DNA of 48,632 nucleotides from Gammaproteobacteria bacterium (GTDB lineage: Bacteria > Pseudomonadota > Gammaproteobacteria > Steroidobacterales > Steroidobacteraceae). The notes below the pieces were generated by a model. That model was not told the DNA's origin, ran no database searches, and worked only from the letters and a program-made list of their open reading frames with translations. A program made the position numbers and the translations under genes. Positions within the stretch are counted from its first letter, which is position 1. Each line of letters opens with the position of its first letter. Of the stretch, positions 17,994 to 30,557 are shown piece after piece. Where the stretch lies: positions 1 through 48,632 of the forward strand of contig VGVG01000011.1 in NCBI GenBank assembly GCA_016874055.1. The letters are read 5' to 3'.

Positions 17994-18749
17994 ATGAACG
18001 ACCCGACGCAAGAGGCTGCGGAAAGGCTGCAGAAAGTGCTGGCCTCGCTGGGCCTCGGATCCCGTCGTACGATCGAAAATTGGATCCGCGACGGTCGCGT
18101 AACGGTGAACGGCGTCGTGGCAGAGCTTGGGGTGCGCGTCAGTGCTAAGGACCGAGTACTCCTCGACGGTAGGCCCATCGATCTCGCTCCAAGAGCGAGT
18201 ACGCCAGCATCGGTGGTGCTCGGCTATCATAAACCTGTCGGTGAGATGACCACACGTAGCGACCCGCAAGGGCGGCCGACGGTTTTCGAGCGTTTGCCGC
18301 CGTCGAAATTCGGTCGTTGGATCGTCGTTGGTCGGCTCGATGTCAATACCTCCGGGTTGTTGCTCTTCACGACCAATGGCGAGCTTGCGCATCGCTTGAT
18401 GCATCCGTCTTCCGAAGTGGAACGCGAGTATCTGGTCCGGATTCGATCTCACCCCAGTCGCGAGGCGCTCGATCAGCTGCGCCATGGTATCGAGCTCGAA
18501 GATGGATGGGCACGATTCGATCGCATCGAGACCGAAGCGTCGACCGATGGACATACCTGGTTTCGTGTCGTGCTGCACGAAGGACGTAATCGTGAGGTAC
18601 GTCGGTTGTGGAGCGCGGTGGGTCACGAGGTAAGTCGACTCATGCGCGTTCGCTACGGTCCCGTGGTACTACCGCGCAATCTTCGACCCGGCGAGTCACG
18701 ACTGCTACCCGCAGATCTCGTTGTCGAGCTCGAGCGAGTGATGTCATGA
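17994..18749 (+). CDS. rluB: rRNA pseudouridine synthase, RluB/RsuA family
   Basis: A 251-residue RNA-modifying enzyme. An S4 RNA-binding domain is at residues 8-60 (RLQKVLASLGLGSRRTIENW), followed by the catalytic domain with GRLDVNTSGLLLFTTNGELA, in which the aspartate is the catalytic residue of pseudouridine synthases. Length and the S4 sequence fit RluB, which modifies position 2605 of 23S rRNA, better than RsuA, but the call between them is not certain. The C-terminal basic extension of longer RluB proteins is missing. Its stop overlaps the start of the next gene in an ATGA junction at 18746-18749. Confidence 0.88.
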   Translation: MNDPTQEAAERLQKVLASLGLGSRRTIENWIRDGRVTVNGVVAELGVRVSAKDRVLLDGRPIDLAPRASTPASVVLGYHKPVGEMTTRSDPQGRPTVFERLPPSKFGRWIVVGRLDVNTSGLLLFTTNGELAHRLMHPSSEVEREYLVRIRSHPSREALDQLRHGIELEDGWARFDRIETEASTDGHTWFRVVLHEGRNREVRRLWSAVGHEVSRLMRVRYGPVVLPRNLRPGESRLLPADLVVELERVMS

Positions 18750-20503
18750 AATCTTTACGCCCCGTTCGCCAGACCTTTTGGGGTCTGGTGTTCGCTGCAC
18801 TGTCGCGGAGAGTCCGCGATGTCGGGGCGATACCCCCGCCCGCATTCAGTGTGATGATACGCGGCGGTCTCGTCTATGACGGCACCGGCGCCGAGCCGGT
18901 CGAAGCGGATATTGGGCTCGCCGGTGATCGCGTTGCAGCTATAGGTGACCTTGGCTGGATGCACGGCCGCACGGAAATCGATGCCTCAGGTCTCGCTGTC
19001 GCGCCCGGGTTCATCAACAGCCTTTCCTGGGCGACCGAATCCATCATCGAGGACCCGACAGCCGAAAGCGACCTGCGTCAGGGCGTCACGCTCGAGGTGT
19101 TCGGTGAAGGTCAGTCGATGGGACCGCTCAATTCGGAGATGCGCCGTGAGTTACGATTACGTCGTAGCGAAAGTCGGTATCCCCTCGAGTGGCATTCCCT
19201 CGGCGAATATCTCGAATTCCTTGAAAAGCGCGGTATTGTTCCGAACGTGACCTCGCTCGTGGGTGCAACCACCGTTCGCATCCACGAGCTCGGTTATGCC
19301 AATCGAGCTCCAACGGCTGCGGAGCTCATTCGTATGCAGGCCCTCGTGCGTACGGCGATGACTGAGGGTGCGCTGGGCGTCGGCTCCTCACTCATCTACG
19401 CGCCCGCAGCATTTGCCGGACACGACGAGCTGCGGGCACTTGCGCTCGCAGCCGCTGAATTTGGTGGCGCGTATTACTCGCATCTACGTAGTGAGTCGCG
19501 ACATCTTTTGTTGGCTGTAGAGGAGCTCATAGACATTGCTAAAGCGACCCGCACACACGCGGAGATCTGGCACTTTAAGGCTGCAGGCCGCAACAACTGG
19601 CGGCTGCTTGCCGCCGCCATCGATCGTATCGAAACCGCGCGCGCAGAGGGGTTGGATATTAGTGCGAACGTCTATCCATACCTTGCAGGAGCCTCCGGCT
19701 TCGATGCGGCGATGCCGCCGTGGGTACAGGAAGGCGGTCACGACAAATGGATCGAAAGACTGCGCGATTCGTCGATTCGTGAGCAGGTCGTAAAAGAAAT
19801 TGAGGGGATGTACCCCGAGTGGGAGAGCCTCTATGCGGCAGCGGGCTCTGCTGAGAATGTTCAACTGCTTGGATTCAGGCACGCTGCGCTTCAGGAATAT
19901 TGTGGACTTACACTTGCTGAAGTGGCTAAGCGTCGCGGTCGCAGTGCTGCAGAGACCATCGTCGATCTGGTACTCGCTGACGACAGTCGCGTACACGCCG
20001 CTTATTTCATGATGTCTGAGGAGAACCTCCGTCGGCTGCTCGCCCTACCGTGGGTTGGAATTTGTTCTGACGAAGAGGCCTTGGCTCCACGCGGAGCATT
20101 CCTTCAACACTCGCCGCATCCTCGTGCCTATGGTTCATTTGCGCGTTTCTTGGGGCATTACGTGCGCGACGAGGGATTGCTCGGGCTCGCTGAGGCCATC
20201 CGTAGGTTAACGAGTCTGCCGGCTCGTAATTTGAGTTTGACGGATCGAGGAGTACTACGTGCCGGAGCGTACGCCGATACTGTGATCTTCGATCCTTGGC
20301 AGATCCGTGACCTTGCCACCTATGCGCACCCGCATCAGTTTGCGAAGGGCATGCGTCACGTGGTGATCAACGGCCAGCTCGCGTTGCGTGACGGCGCGCC
20401 GACGGGCGCTCGTCCCGGTCGATTCGTTCGGGGGCCAGGGGCTCAGCGGAACTTGTCGGGCCTCAGCACCTTAAGGCCGACCACCCACATCATAACGGCG
20501 TAA
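18746..20503 (+). CDS. D-aminoacylase-like amidohydrolase with altered metal site
   Basis: A 585-residue protein of the N-acyl-D-amino-acid deacylase family. Family blocks include VYDGTGAEPVEADIGLAGDR, VTLEVFGEGQSMGPL and ALGVGSSLIYAP. Where active relatives have an HxH metal motif after PGF, this protein has PGFINSLSWATES, so two zinc ligands are missing; a subgroup with the same INxLSWATES sequence is widespread in my memory of the family. Either it uses a different metal arrangement or has another role. ATG 18746 is chosen because it forms a four-base overlap with rluB; upstream ATGs would lie inside rluB. The last ~20 residues overlap the antisense sbtB remnant and look unlike the family. 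Confidence 0.85.
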   Translation: MKSLRPVRQTFWGLVFAALSRRVRDVGAIPPPAFSVMIRGGLVYDGTGAEPVEADIGLAGDRVAAIGDLGWMHGRTEIDASGLAVAPGFINSLSWATESIIEDPTAESDLRQGVTLEVFGEGQSMGPLNSEMRRELRLRRSESRYPLEWHSLGEYLEFLEKRGIVPNVTSLVGATTVRIHELGYANRAPTAAELIRMQALVRTAMTEGALGVGSSLIYAPAAFAGHDELRALALAAAEFGGAYYSHLRSESRHLLLAVEELIDIAKATRTHAEIWHFKAAGRNNWRLLAAAIDRIETARAEGLDISANVYPYLAGASGFDAAMPPWVQEGGHDKWIERLRDSSIREQVVKEIEGMYPEWESLYAAAGSAENVQLLGFRHAALQEYCGLTLAEVAKRRGRSAAETIVDLVLADDSRVHAAYFMMSEENLRRLLALPWVGICSDEEALAPRGAFLQHSPHPRAYGSFARFLGHYVRDEGLLGLAEAIRRLTSLPARNLSLTDRGVLRAGAYADTVIFDPWQIRDLATYAHPHQFAKGMRHVVINGQLALRDGAPTGARPGRFVRGPGAQRNLSGLSTLRPTTHIITA

Positions 20504-20547
20504 TGCGAGTAATGCTTCTCGTGCAGGCGTGCGAGCAATCGGTCGGT
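20443..20547 (-). pseudogene. sbtB: C-terminal remnant of an SbtB-like P-II protein
   Basis: The last 34 codons on this strand read TDRLLARLHEKHYSHYAVMM, then WVVGLKVLRPDKFR and a stop. This matches the C-terminus of P-II-type signalling proteins encoded after sbtA ('...HYAVxxYVxDVxVLRPEKF'). It is fused in frame to a piece of sbtA, so a deletion has removed the end of sbtA and most of sbtB. It overlaps the convergent deacylase by 61 bases. Confidence 0.6.
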
Positions 20548-21287
20548 AAGCGGCGCAACGCCATCCACCGAGAGCCCCATGAGCGAAGCGGAGCCGAGGC
20601 TGATCATGGCAAATGACGGAGGGATCGAGAGCACGAACGTAATCAAGAACACCCCGTGCTTTTAAACCTCCCGAGATGATCGGCAGTGAGCAAGTCCATC
20701 TCAAGCAGAGAGAATGCGAAAATGCCCGGCAGAGGTCCAAAAGGAATTGTGGCGTGATCGGTTTGAGTCCTTTTGGGCTGGCGGTTCAACCGATCAGGAA
20801 CCCGCTGACCAGTAGCGGCACGCTCGGACCGAGCAACACCTTGTGGTCGACCTCGCCCCAGGCTGCTCCAGCCCGAGGCTCCCGAGCGCAAGGGGCTGAG
20901 GACTGCGGCTGGGATCTTGAGTAGGATCACCAGTTATATATAAGAGTAGAAGGTGGATTCGTAGCTGACTCCCGCCTTCGCCAAGAGGTCGATCGACAGA
21001 CCGCAGTCTAACAAAATCAATAAGATATCAGGTATCAGAGTGAGCAGAAGGTCCGGCGCGAGGCCGTCTGCGGACTGCCTGTCGAGATCTATGCCCTTCC
21101 TAACCCAAGCATTAAAATTTAAGAAGGGTAGCAACGAAGTACTGAGGAACTCGTAAATCGCAGGGGGGGAGGCGCGGATCGGCTTACGGACCCCGACGGC
21201 GAATCCGAAGGCGAGAAAGAGGATGACCGGGTCCAGGCCCGCGTTTAGTTTGACTCCTTCATTGACACCCCCGAGCTGCGAAATCAA
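20548..21287 (-). pseudogene. sbtA: Degraded sodium-dependent bicarbonate transporter (SbtA family)
   Basis: Scattered over three frames of the minus strand are SbtA (DUF897 permease) blocks in the correct order: LDPVILFLAFGFAVGVRK, PPAIYEFLSTSLLPF and GIDLDRQSADGLAPDLLL (21287 to about 21000), then VILLKIPAAVLSP, VDHKVLLGPSVPLLVSGFLIG, PKGLKPITPQF, GIFAFSLLEMDLLTADHLG and VFLITFVLSIPPSFAMI. The segment between the third and fourth blocks is shorter than in intact SbtA, and several frameshifts and stops are needed to join them. Intact SbtA is a ~320-370-residue inner-membrane bicarbonate/sodium symporter. The decay explains the 800-base gene-free stretch before the tRNA cluster. Confidence 0.7.
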
Positions 21288-21290
21288 AAT
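21262..21290 (+). promoter_or_regulatory. Predicted sigma-70 promoter of the tRNA-tufB operon
   Basis: A consensus TTGACA at 21262-21267 is followed by a 17-base spacer and CAAAAT at 21285-21290, with a GC-rich stretch (ACCCGGCTG) after it. The start point would lie about 10-15 bases before tRNA-Tyr. The GC-rich discriminator is typical of stable-RNA promoters under stringent control (inference). Confidence 0.6.
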
Positions 21291-21308
21291 ACCCGGCTGT
21301 TTTCATGC

Positions 21309-21394
21309 GGAGGGGTACCCAAGCGGCCAACGGGAGCAGACTGTAAATCTGCCGGCTCACGCCTTCGTAGGTTCGAATCCTACCCCCTCCACCA
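21309..21394 (+). tRNA. tRNA-Tyr (GTA)
   Basis: Cloverleaf with acceptor GGAGGGG/CCCCTCC, a long variable arm as expected for a class II tRNA, anticodon GTA in ACTGTAAAT, T-loop GTTCGAATC and an encoded CCA end. First gene of the tRNA-tufB operon. Confidence 0.97.
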
Positions 21395-21465
21395 GCGAGT
21401 GGGATAAAGGTCATAGCCGGTATTTGTAGCGGATCCTGCGGGCTCACCCAAGCTTCAGAAATAAA

Positions 21466-21539
<74 letters not shown>

Positions 21540-21546
21540 GGTTGCA

Positions 21547-21622
21547 GCTCACGTAGCTCAGTCGGTAGAGCACGTCCTTGGTAAGGACGAGGTCACCGGT
21601 TCGATCCCGGTCGTGAGCTCCA
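21547..21622 (+). tRNA. tRNA-Thr (GGT)
   Basis: Acceptor GCTCACG/CGTGAGC, anticodon stem CGTCC/GGACG enclosing TTGGTAA (anticodon GGT), T-arm CCGGTTCGATCCCGG, encoded CCA. It lies 53 bases before the tufB start codon. Confidence 0.97.
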
Positions 21623-21655
21623 ATGTAGTAGTCAGCGAGTTATTTGAACGGTTTT

Positions 21656-22862
21656 GGTTTTTAGGAGATACAGACGTGTCCAAGGAAAAATTCGAACGCA
21701 GCAAGCCGCACGTAAACGTTGGGACGATTGGTCACGTTGACCACGGTAAGACGACGCTGACTGCGGCGCTGACGAAGGTGATGGCCGAGACGTTCGGCGG
21801 TGAGTTTACGGCGTACGACCAGATCGATAAGGCGCCTGAAGAAAAAGCGCGTGGCATCACGATTTCGACGGCGCACGTGGAGTATCAGTCGAAGGAGCGT
21901 CACTACGCACACGTTGATTGCCCGGGGCACGCGGACTATGTGAAGAACATGATCACGGGCGCGGCACAGATGGACGGCGCGATTCTCGTGGTGTCGGCTG
22001 CTGACGGCCCGATGCCGCAGACGCGCGAGCACATTCTGCTCGCCCGTCAGGTCGGTGTGCCGTACATCGTCGTGTTCATGAATAAGGCAGACATGATCGA
22101 TGACAAAGAGCTGCTTGAGCTCGTTGAGATGGAAGTGCGGGAGCTTCTGAGCACGTACAAGTTCCCTGGCGACGCGACGCCGATCGTGGTCGGCTCTGCG
22201 CTAAAGGCACTCGAGGGCGACACGAGCCCGATCGGGGTGCCTGCGGTGGTTAAGCTCGTTGAAGAGATGGACAAGTACATCCCGGTTCCGAAGCGCGACG
22301 TGGACAAGCCGTTCCTGATGCCGGTTGAGGACGTGTTCTCGATCTCTGGCCGTGGCACGGTGGTGACGGGTCGTATTGAGCGCGGCATCGTGAAAGTGAA
22401 CGAAGAAGTTGAGATCATCGGTTTGAAGGATACGGTGAAGACGACGTGCACGGGCGTTGAGATGTTCCGCAAGCTGCTCGATGAGGGTCAGGCGGGCGAC
22501 AACGTAGGTGTGCTGCTGCGCGGTACGAAGCGCGAGGACGTTGAGCGTGGTCAGGTTCTGGCAAAGCCGGGCAGCATCACGCCGCACACGAAGTTCGAGT
22601 GCGAAGTGTACGTTCTGACGAAGGAAGAGGGCGGACGTCACACACCGTTCTTCAAGGGTTATCGCCCACAGTTTTACTTCCGTACGACGGACGTGACCGG
22701 CACGATCGAGTTGCCGAGCAACACCGAGATGGTGATGCCTGGGGACAACATCAAGATGACGGTCGAGTTGATCGCGCCGATCGCGATGGAAGACGGACTG
22801 CGCTTTGCGATCCGCGAGGGCGGCCGCACCGTCGGTGCAGGCGTCGTCGCTAAGATCCTGAA
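21656..22862 (+). repeat. tuf duplication, copy 1
   Basis: This block is identical by eye, at a constant offset of 25,770 bases, to 47426-48632. It begins 20 bases before the tufB start codon and so includes the shared ribosome-binding leader; the sequences diverge immediately upstream of GGTTTTTAGGAG. The right end of the identity is unknown because the window stops. Confidence 0.93.
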
Positions 22863-22866
22863 GTGA
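21676..22866 (+). CDS. tufB: Elongation factor Tu, copy B
   Basis: A 396-residue EF-Tu with the complete GTPase motifs [17 protein letters not shown] and NKAD, followed by the two beta-barrel domains. EF-Tu carries aminoacyl-tRNA to the ribosome. The start is GTG 21676 ([20 protein letters not shown]), with AGGAG nine bases upstream; a longer frame back to 21613 would run into tRNA-Thr. It lies between the Tyr-Gly-Thr tRNA cluster and tRNA-Trp, the classical tufB position, and is identical in sequence to the str-operon copy as far as the window shows. Confidence 0.99.
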   Translation: MSKEKFERSKPHVNVGTIGHVDHGKTTLTAALTKVMAETFGGEFTAYDQIDKAPEEKARGITISTAHVEYQSKERHYAHVDCPGHADYVKNMITGAAQMDGAILVVSAADGPMPQTREHILLARQVGVPYIVVFMNKADMIDDKELLELVEMEVRELLSTYKFPGDATPIVVGSALKALEGDTSPIGVPAVVKLVEEMDKYIPVPKRDVDKPFLMPVEDVFSISGRGTVVTGRIERGIVKVNEEVEIIGLKDTVKTTCTGVEMFRKLLDEGQAGDNVGVLLRGTKREDVERGQVLAKPGSITPHTKFECEVYVLTKEEGGRHTPFFKGYRPQFYFRTTDVTGTIELPSNTEMVMPGDNIKMTVELIAPIAMEDGLRFAIREGGRTVGAGVVAKILK

Positions 22867-22887
22867 GGAAATGTACGTAGTAGGCAC

Positions 22888-22963
22888 AGGCCAGTAGCTC
22901 AATTGGTAGAGCGGCGGTCTCCAAAACCGCAGGTTGGGGGTTCGATTCCCTCCTGGCCTGCCA
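22888..22963 (+). tRNA. tRNA-Trp (CCA)
   Basis: Acceptor AGGCCAG/CTGGCCT, anticodon CCA in TCTCCAAAA, T-arm GGGGGTTCGATTCCCTC, discriminator G and encoded CCA. Placed between tufB and secE, as in pseudomonads and xanthomonads. Confidence 0.97.
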
Positions 22964-22976
22964 CTCAGGGTTGAAG

Positions 22977-23369
22977 ATGAACGATATTGTCAGACAGGCC
23001 GGCGTCACCGGCACCGACAAAGCGAAGCTTTACGCTGCGATCGTTATTGCAGCGGCAGGTATCGCTGCGTTCTACTTCCTGAAAGGTATTCAGGACGACT
23101 GGGTACGCTGGTCGGTTTTCGCGGGCTCGATAGTTTTGGGTACTTTAATTTTTGCGATCTCGCAATACGGACGAGACTTTTGGAAATTCGTGCTCGATGC
23201 GCGCATCGAGTTGTACAAGGTCTTCTGGCCTACTCGTCAGGAGACCGGCACGATGACGATTGTTGTCTTCGTTTTCGTCATTATCATGGCATTGTTCTTT
23301 TGGGGCGTCGATTCGTTGCTTAGCTGGATAACTCAATCGATCCTCAGCGGTTCGGGCGCGGGGGTCTGA
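22977..23369 (+). CDS. secE: Preprotein translocase subunit SecE
   Basis: A 130-residue protein with three hydrophobic segments, around residues 20-38, 46-62 and 95-120, matching the long three-helix SecE of gammaproteobacteria rather than the single-helix form. The conserved amphipathic stretch before the last helix ([17 protein letters not shown]) is present; it clamps SecY. ATG 22977 is chosen over TTG 22971 because MNDIVRQAG is a natural start and the TTG abuts the tRNA-Trp gene. nusG follows after four bases. Confidence 0.97.
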   Translation: MNDIVRQAGVTGTDKAKLYAAIVIAAAGIAAFYFLKGIQDDWVRWSVFAGSIVLGTLIFAISQYGRDFWKFVLDARIELYKVFWPTRQETGTMTIVVFVFVIIMALFFWGVDSLLSWITQSILSGSGAGV

Positions 23370-23373
23370 TCCG

Positions 23374-23907
23374 ATGGCCTTGCGGTGGTTCGTCGTTCAC
23401 GCCTATTCCAACTTCGAGCACCGTGTGGCCGAAGGTTTAAAGGAGCGCATTAAGCGTGCGGGGCTCGAGTCGAAGTTCGGCGAGATCCTCGTTCCCACCG
23501 AAGAGGTGGTCGAGATGCGCGGCGGTCAAAAGCGCAAGAGCGAGCGCAAGTTCTATCCGGGCTACGTGCTTTTACAGATGGAAATGGATGAAACTACTTG
23601 GCATCTCGTTCAGGACGTACCGAAGGTGCTCGGATTCATCGGCGGTACCAAAGAAAAGCCAGCGCCGATCACGGATCGTGAAGCGAACCAGATCCTGCGT
23701 CGCGTTGAAGAGGGTGTCGAGAAGCCACGGCCGAAGGTGATCTTCGAATCGGGCGAAATGGTGAGAGTGACGGACGGACCGTTCAACGATTTCAACGGCG
23801 TCGTCGAGAACGTGAATTACGAGAAGAACCGCCTGCAGGTTGCGGTACAGATCCTCGGGCGCTCGACGCCAGTCGAACTCGACTTCTCGCAGGTTGAAAA
23901 AGTCTAA
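23374..23907 (+). CDS. nusG: Transcription termination/antitermination factor NusG
   Basis: A 177-residue NusG. The N-terminal NGN domain ([33 protein letters not shown]) binds the RNA polymerase clamp; the C-terminal KOW domain ([20 protein letters not shown]) contacts Rho or ribosomal protein S10. Length and motifs match the standard protein with no insertions. It is cotranscribed with secE, four bases upstream. Confidence 0.98.
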   Translation: MALRWFVVHAYSNFEHRVAEGLKERIKRAGLESKFGEILVPTEEVVEMRGGQKRKSERKFYPGYVLLQMEMDETTWHLVQDVPKVLGFIGGTKEKPAPITDREANQILRRVEEGVEKPRPKVIFESGEMVRVTDGPFNDFNGVVENVNYEKNRLQVAVQILGRSTPVELDFSQVEKV

Positions 23908-24024
23908 GCCTTAAAGGCTCAGGTTTTTTGAGGGAGCGGTACGCGAAGGGACGCGCGCCGTAAGGATAATTTGAGCGCATGGGGAGCTCGAAATATCGGG
24001 CGTTAGAACCCAGGAGAGAAGGCG
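23908..24024 (+). promoter_or_regulatory. nusG-rplK intergenic leader of the L11 operon
   Basis: A 117-base gap that begins with a short stem (AGCCT/AGGCT, 23907-23919) followed by TTTTTT at 23924-23929, a weak attenuator-like element. In E. coli the promoter of the L11-L1 operon and the L1 repressor-binding site lie in this interval; by position the same is likely here, although I cannot point to the L1 site with certainty. Confidence 0.4.
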
Positions 24025-24456
24025 ATGGCTAAAAAAGTCCAAGGGTACGTCAAGCTGCAGGTTCCTGCCGGCTCGGCGAACCCATCTCCGCCCATCGGCC
24101 CGGCACTAGGTCAGCAGGGCGTTAACATCATGGAATTCTGTAAGCAGTTTAATGCTGCGACGCAGAAGGTGGAGAAGGATCTTCCGATTCCGGTGGTGAT
24201 CACCGTATATACGGATCGCAGCTTCACCTTCATCATGAAAACTCCACCGGCATCCGTTCTGATCCGTAAGGCGATCGGCATCGAGAAGGGAAGCGGTGCG
24301 CCCAACACCAATAAGGTCGGTAAGATTTCGCGTAAGCAGCTCGAAGAAATTGCGAATACCAAGACGCCCGATCTCACCGCCGCCGATCTTGATGCGGCCG
24401 TGCGCACGATCGCTGGCAGTGCCCGTTCCATGGGCGTTGACGTGGAGGGAGTTTGA
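24025..24456 (+). CDS. rplK: 50S ribosomal protein L11
   Basis: A 143-residue L11. The N-terminal domain begins [20 protein letters not shown] and the C-terminal RNA-binding domain contains MGVDVEG at its end. L11 binds the GTPase-associated centre of 23S rRNA and is needed for RelA activation. AGGAGAGAAGG precedes the start. It overlaps neither neighbour; rplA begins two bases after the stop. Confidence 0.99.
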   Translation: MAKKVQGYVKLQVPAGSANPSPPIGPALGQQGVNIMEFCKQFNAATQKVEKDLPIPVVITVYTDRSFTFIMKTPPASVLIRKAIGIEKGSGAPNTNKVGKISRKQLEEIANTKTPDLTAADLDAAVRTIAGSARSMGVDVEGV

Positions 24457-24458
24457 TT

Positions 24459-25154
24459 ATGCCTGCTGCAACGAAAAGATCGAAGTCGTGGAAGGACTCG
24501 CTCCTGCCGGGGAAGACCTATCCGGTCGATGACGCGCTGAAGCTCATCAAGCAGTTCGCGAAAGCGAAGTTCAACGAGTCGGTCGACGCCGCGATCAATC
24601 TCAGTATCGATGCCTCGAAATCCGACCAGCAGGTTCGTGGCTCGACGCTGATGCCGCATGGTCTCGGTAAAGTGATTCGCGTCGCCGTGTTTACCTCGGG
24701 TCGAAATCAGGAAGCTGCGAAGGCTGCCGGTGCCGACATCGTCGGCCTCGAAGACCTCGCCGAGAGAGTGAAGGCCGGTGAATTTGACTTTGACGTCGTG
24801 ATCGCGAGCCCTGATGCGATGCGTGTCGTCGGTCAGCTTGGTCAGATCCTCGGTCCTCGTGGCCTCATGCCGAATCCCAAGGTTGGTACGGTGAGCCCTG
24901 ATGTAGCCGGTGCCGTCAAGAATGCGAAGAGCGGTCAGGTCCGCTATCGTGTCGACAAAGCTGGCATCGTGCACTGCGCTATCGGCAAGGCCAGTTTCGA
25001 GCCGCAGCAGCTCAAGGAAAATCTCCTCGCGTTGCTTGCTGACTTACAGAAAGCCAAGCCGGCGACCTCGAAGGGAATTTTTTTGAAGCGCGTCACCCTG
25101 TCATCAACGATGGGTCCTGGCGTGCAGGTTGATCAGTCGTCGCTCGGCGGCTGA
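24459..25154 (+). CDS. rplA: 50S ribosomal protein L1
   Basis: A 231-residue L1 of the L1 stalk. Typical blocks are [34 protein letters not shown] and the C-terminal [13 protein letters not shown]. In this gene cluster L1 is also the translational repressor of its own operon (known from E. coli). ATG 24459 is used; the TTG six bases earlier overlaps the rplK stop. The ribosome binding site GGAGGG lies within the end of rplK. Confidence 0.99.
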   Translation: MPAATKRSKSWKDSLLPGKTYPVDDALKLIKQFAKAKFNESVDAAINLSIDASKSDQQVRGSTLMPHGLGKVIRVAVFTSGRNQEAAKAAGADIVGLEDLAERVKAGEFDFDVVIASPDAMRVVGQLGQILGPRGLMPNPKVGTVSPDVAGAVKNAKSGQVRYRVDKAGIVHCAIGKASFEPQQLKENLLALLADLQKAKPATSKGIFLKRVTLSSTMGPGVQVDQSSLGG

Positions 25155-25387
25155 TCGGTGTTTTGTATCGATGCGGGTCCGGCAACGCAAGGCGCCGGGT
25201 TCCATCTAAGACCGCAGGTGAGCAGGGGAATGGCTGATGCGTTCCCCCAGCTCTTAATGATTGCCTGCGCAGGTGGTGAGCCGCTCAGACGAGGATCGTC
25301 CTCGTGTGAAGGTCACCGTGGAAAGGTCCGGCGGGCGGCGCAAGTCGTCGGCCGGTGTGTGATCTTCAGGAGAGGAGTAATCAACCA
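25155..25387 (+). promoter_or_regulatory. rplJ leader, probable L10 autoregulatory region
   Basis: A 233-base non-coding stretch before rplJ, in the position of the L10(L12)4-binding leader of gammaproteobacteria. It contains a perfect 7-bp hairpin (ACGAGGA/TCCTCGT, 25289-25305) and the palindrome CCTGCGCAGG at 25264-25273, and ends with the ribosome binding site AGGAGAGGAG. Any short ORFs here have no coding character. A promoter may also lie here, but none is obvious. Confidence 0.55.
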
Positions 25388-25921
25388 GTGCCTCTGAACC
25401 TCGAAGACAAGAAAGCGTTGGTGAAGGAAGTGGCGGAGATCGCGTCATCGGCGCAATCGGTGGTCGCTGCCCAATACCGTGGAATCACGGTTTCGCAGAT
25501 GACCGAGCTACGTGCCAAAGCCCGTGCGCAAGGCGTTTACATGCGTGTCGTTAAAAATACGCTGGCTCGCAAGGCCATGGCTGGCACTTCGTTCGAGGCC
25601 GTCGGTGCCCAACTCAGGGGGCCGCTCGTCCTCGCCTTCTCGAAGGATGACCCGGGCGCTGCGGCACGGGTGGTTACGGACTTCGCAAAGTCGAACGAAA
25701 AGCTCGTCGCGACTCTCATATCCCTAGGTGGCGATGTGCTGCCGGGCAAGGATCTCGAGAAGGTCGCGTCCCTACCGACTAGCGAACAGGCTTTGTCGAT
25801 GCTCTTGGGAACTCTCAAGGCACCGATCGAGAAGTTCGTGCGGACGGTGGCTGCGCCGCATACCAAGCTGGTCCGCACCGTCGCAGCTGTCCGCGACGCC
25901 AAGCAGGCCGCCGGCGCTTGA
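25388..25921 (+). CDS. rplJ: 50S ribosomal protein L10
   Basis: A 177-residue L10, the base of the L7/L12 stalk. The N-terminal rRNA-binding domain (LEDKKALVKEVAEIASSAQS, RVVKNTLARKAM) and the C-terminal helix that binds L12 dimers are present. GTG 25388 is taken as the start because it fits the family N-terminus (MPLNLEDKKA) and lies nine bases after AGGAGAGGAG; a longer frame back to 25355 would include that site. rplL follows 37 bases downstream. Confidence 0.98.
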   Translation: MPLNLEDKKALVKEVAEIASSAQSVVAAQYRGITVSQMTELRAKARAQGVYMRVVKNTLARKAMAGTSFEAVGAQLRGPLVLAFSKDDPGAAARVVTDFAKSNEKLVATLISLGGDVLPGKDLEKVASLPTSEQALSMLLGTLKAPIEKFVRTVAAPHTKLVRTVAAVRDAKQAAGA

Positions 25922-25958
25922 TCTTGTTTAGCCTTTGAAACAACTTGGAGTAACTGTA

Positions 25959-26345
25959 ATGGCTGTTAGTAAAGACGAAATCCTCGAAGCAATTTCTCAG
26001 ATGAGCATCATTCAGGTCGTCGAGCTTATCTCTGACATGGAGAAGAAGTTTGGCGTGACTGCTGCCGCGCCGGTAGCTGTTGCTGCCGTGGCCGGTGGCG
26101 CTGCCGCCGCCGCCGCTCCGGCTGAGGAGAAGACGGAATTCACCGTTATCCTCAAGGAATATCCGGCAGACAAGAAGGTCGGCGTTATCAAGGTTGTTCG
26201 TGAATTGACGGGTCTCGGCCTCAAGGAAGCGAAGGATCTTGTCGAAGCCGTGCCGGGCACGCTGAAGGAAGGCGTAAATAAGGCTGACTCCGACAATATG
26301 AAAAAGAAGTTGGAAGACGCCGGCGCGAAGGTGGAAGTCAAGTAA
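25959..26345 (+). CDS. rplL: 50S ribosomal protein L7/L12
   Basis: A 128-residue L7/L12: N-terminal dimerisation domain (residues 1-33), an alanine-rich flexible hinge ([17 protein letters not shown]) and the C-terminal factor-binding domain with [20 protein letters not shown]. It recruits EF-G and EF-Tu to the ribosome. ATG 25959 has TTGGAG nine bases upstream. The 122-base gap to rpoB is the usual place for an attenuator and RNase III site; I see no clear hairpin there. Confidence 0.98.
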   Translation: MAVSKDEILEAISQMSIIQVVELISDMEKKFGVTAAAPVAVAAVAGGAAAAAAPAEEKTEFTVILKEYPADKKVGVIKVVRELTGLGLKEAKDLVEAVPGTLKEGVNKADSDNMKKKLEDAGAKVEVK

Positions 26346-26467
26346 TTTTCGCACATCGGCTGGTGGATATTACGTTCGACCCGCGAGAGGCGACTCTGCC
26401 GAGGGCGTGCTTGCCTTGGTTGTGTCGCCGCCTCAGTACAATTTTGACGAGAGAAGAGAGGTAATTG

Positions 26468-30547
<4,080 letters not shown>

Positions 30548-30557
30548 GGTGGAAGTC

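Noticed and set aside
21613-21675. Longer tufB reading frame beginning before the GTG start
   Set aside because: It would overlap the 3' end of tRNA-Thr and precede the ribosome binding site; the EF-Tu family begins at the GTG.
23907-23929. Short stem plus T-run after nusG as a full terminator
   Set aside because: The stem has only five base pairs and four bases separate it from the T-run; reported only as part of the leader.
25158-25397. Small ORF in the rplJ leader
   Set aside because: No coding character and no ribosome binding site; the stretch has the position and hairpins of the L10-binding leader.
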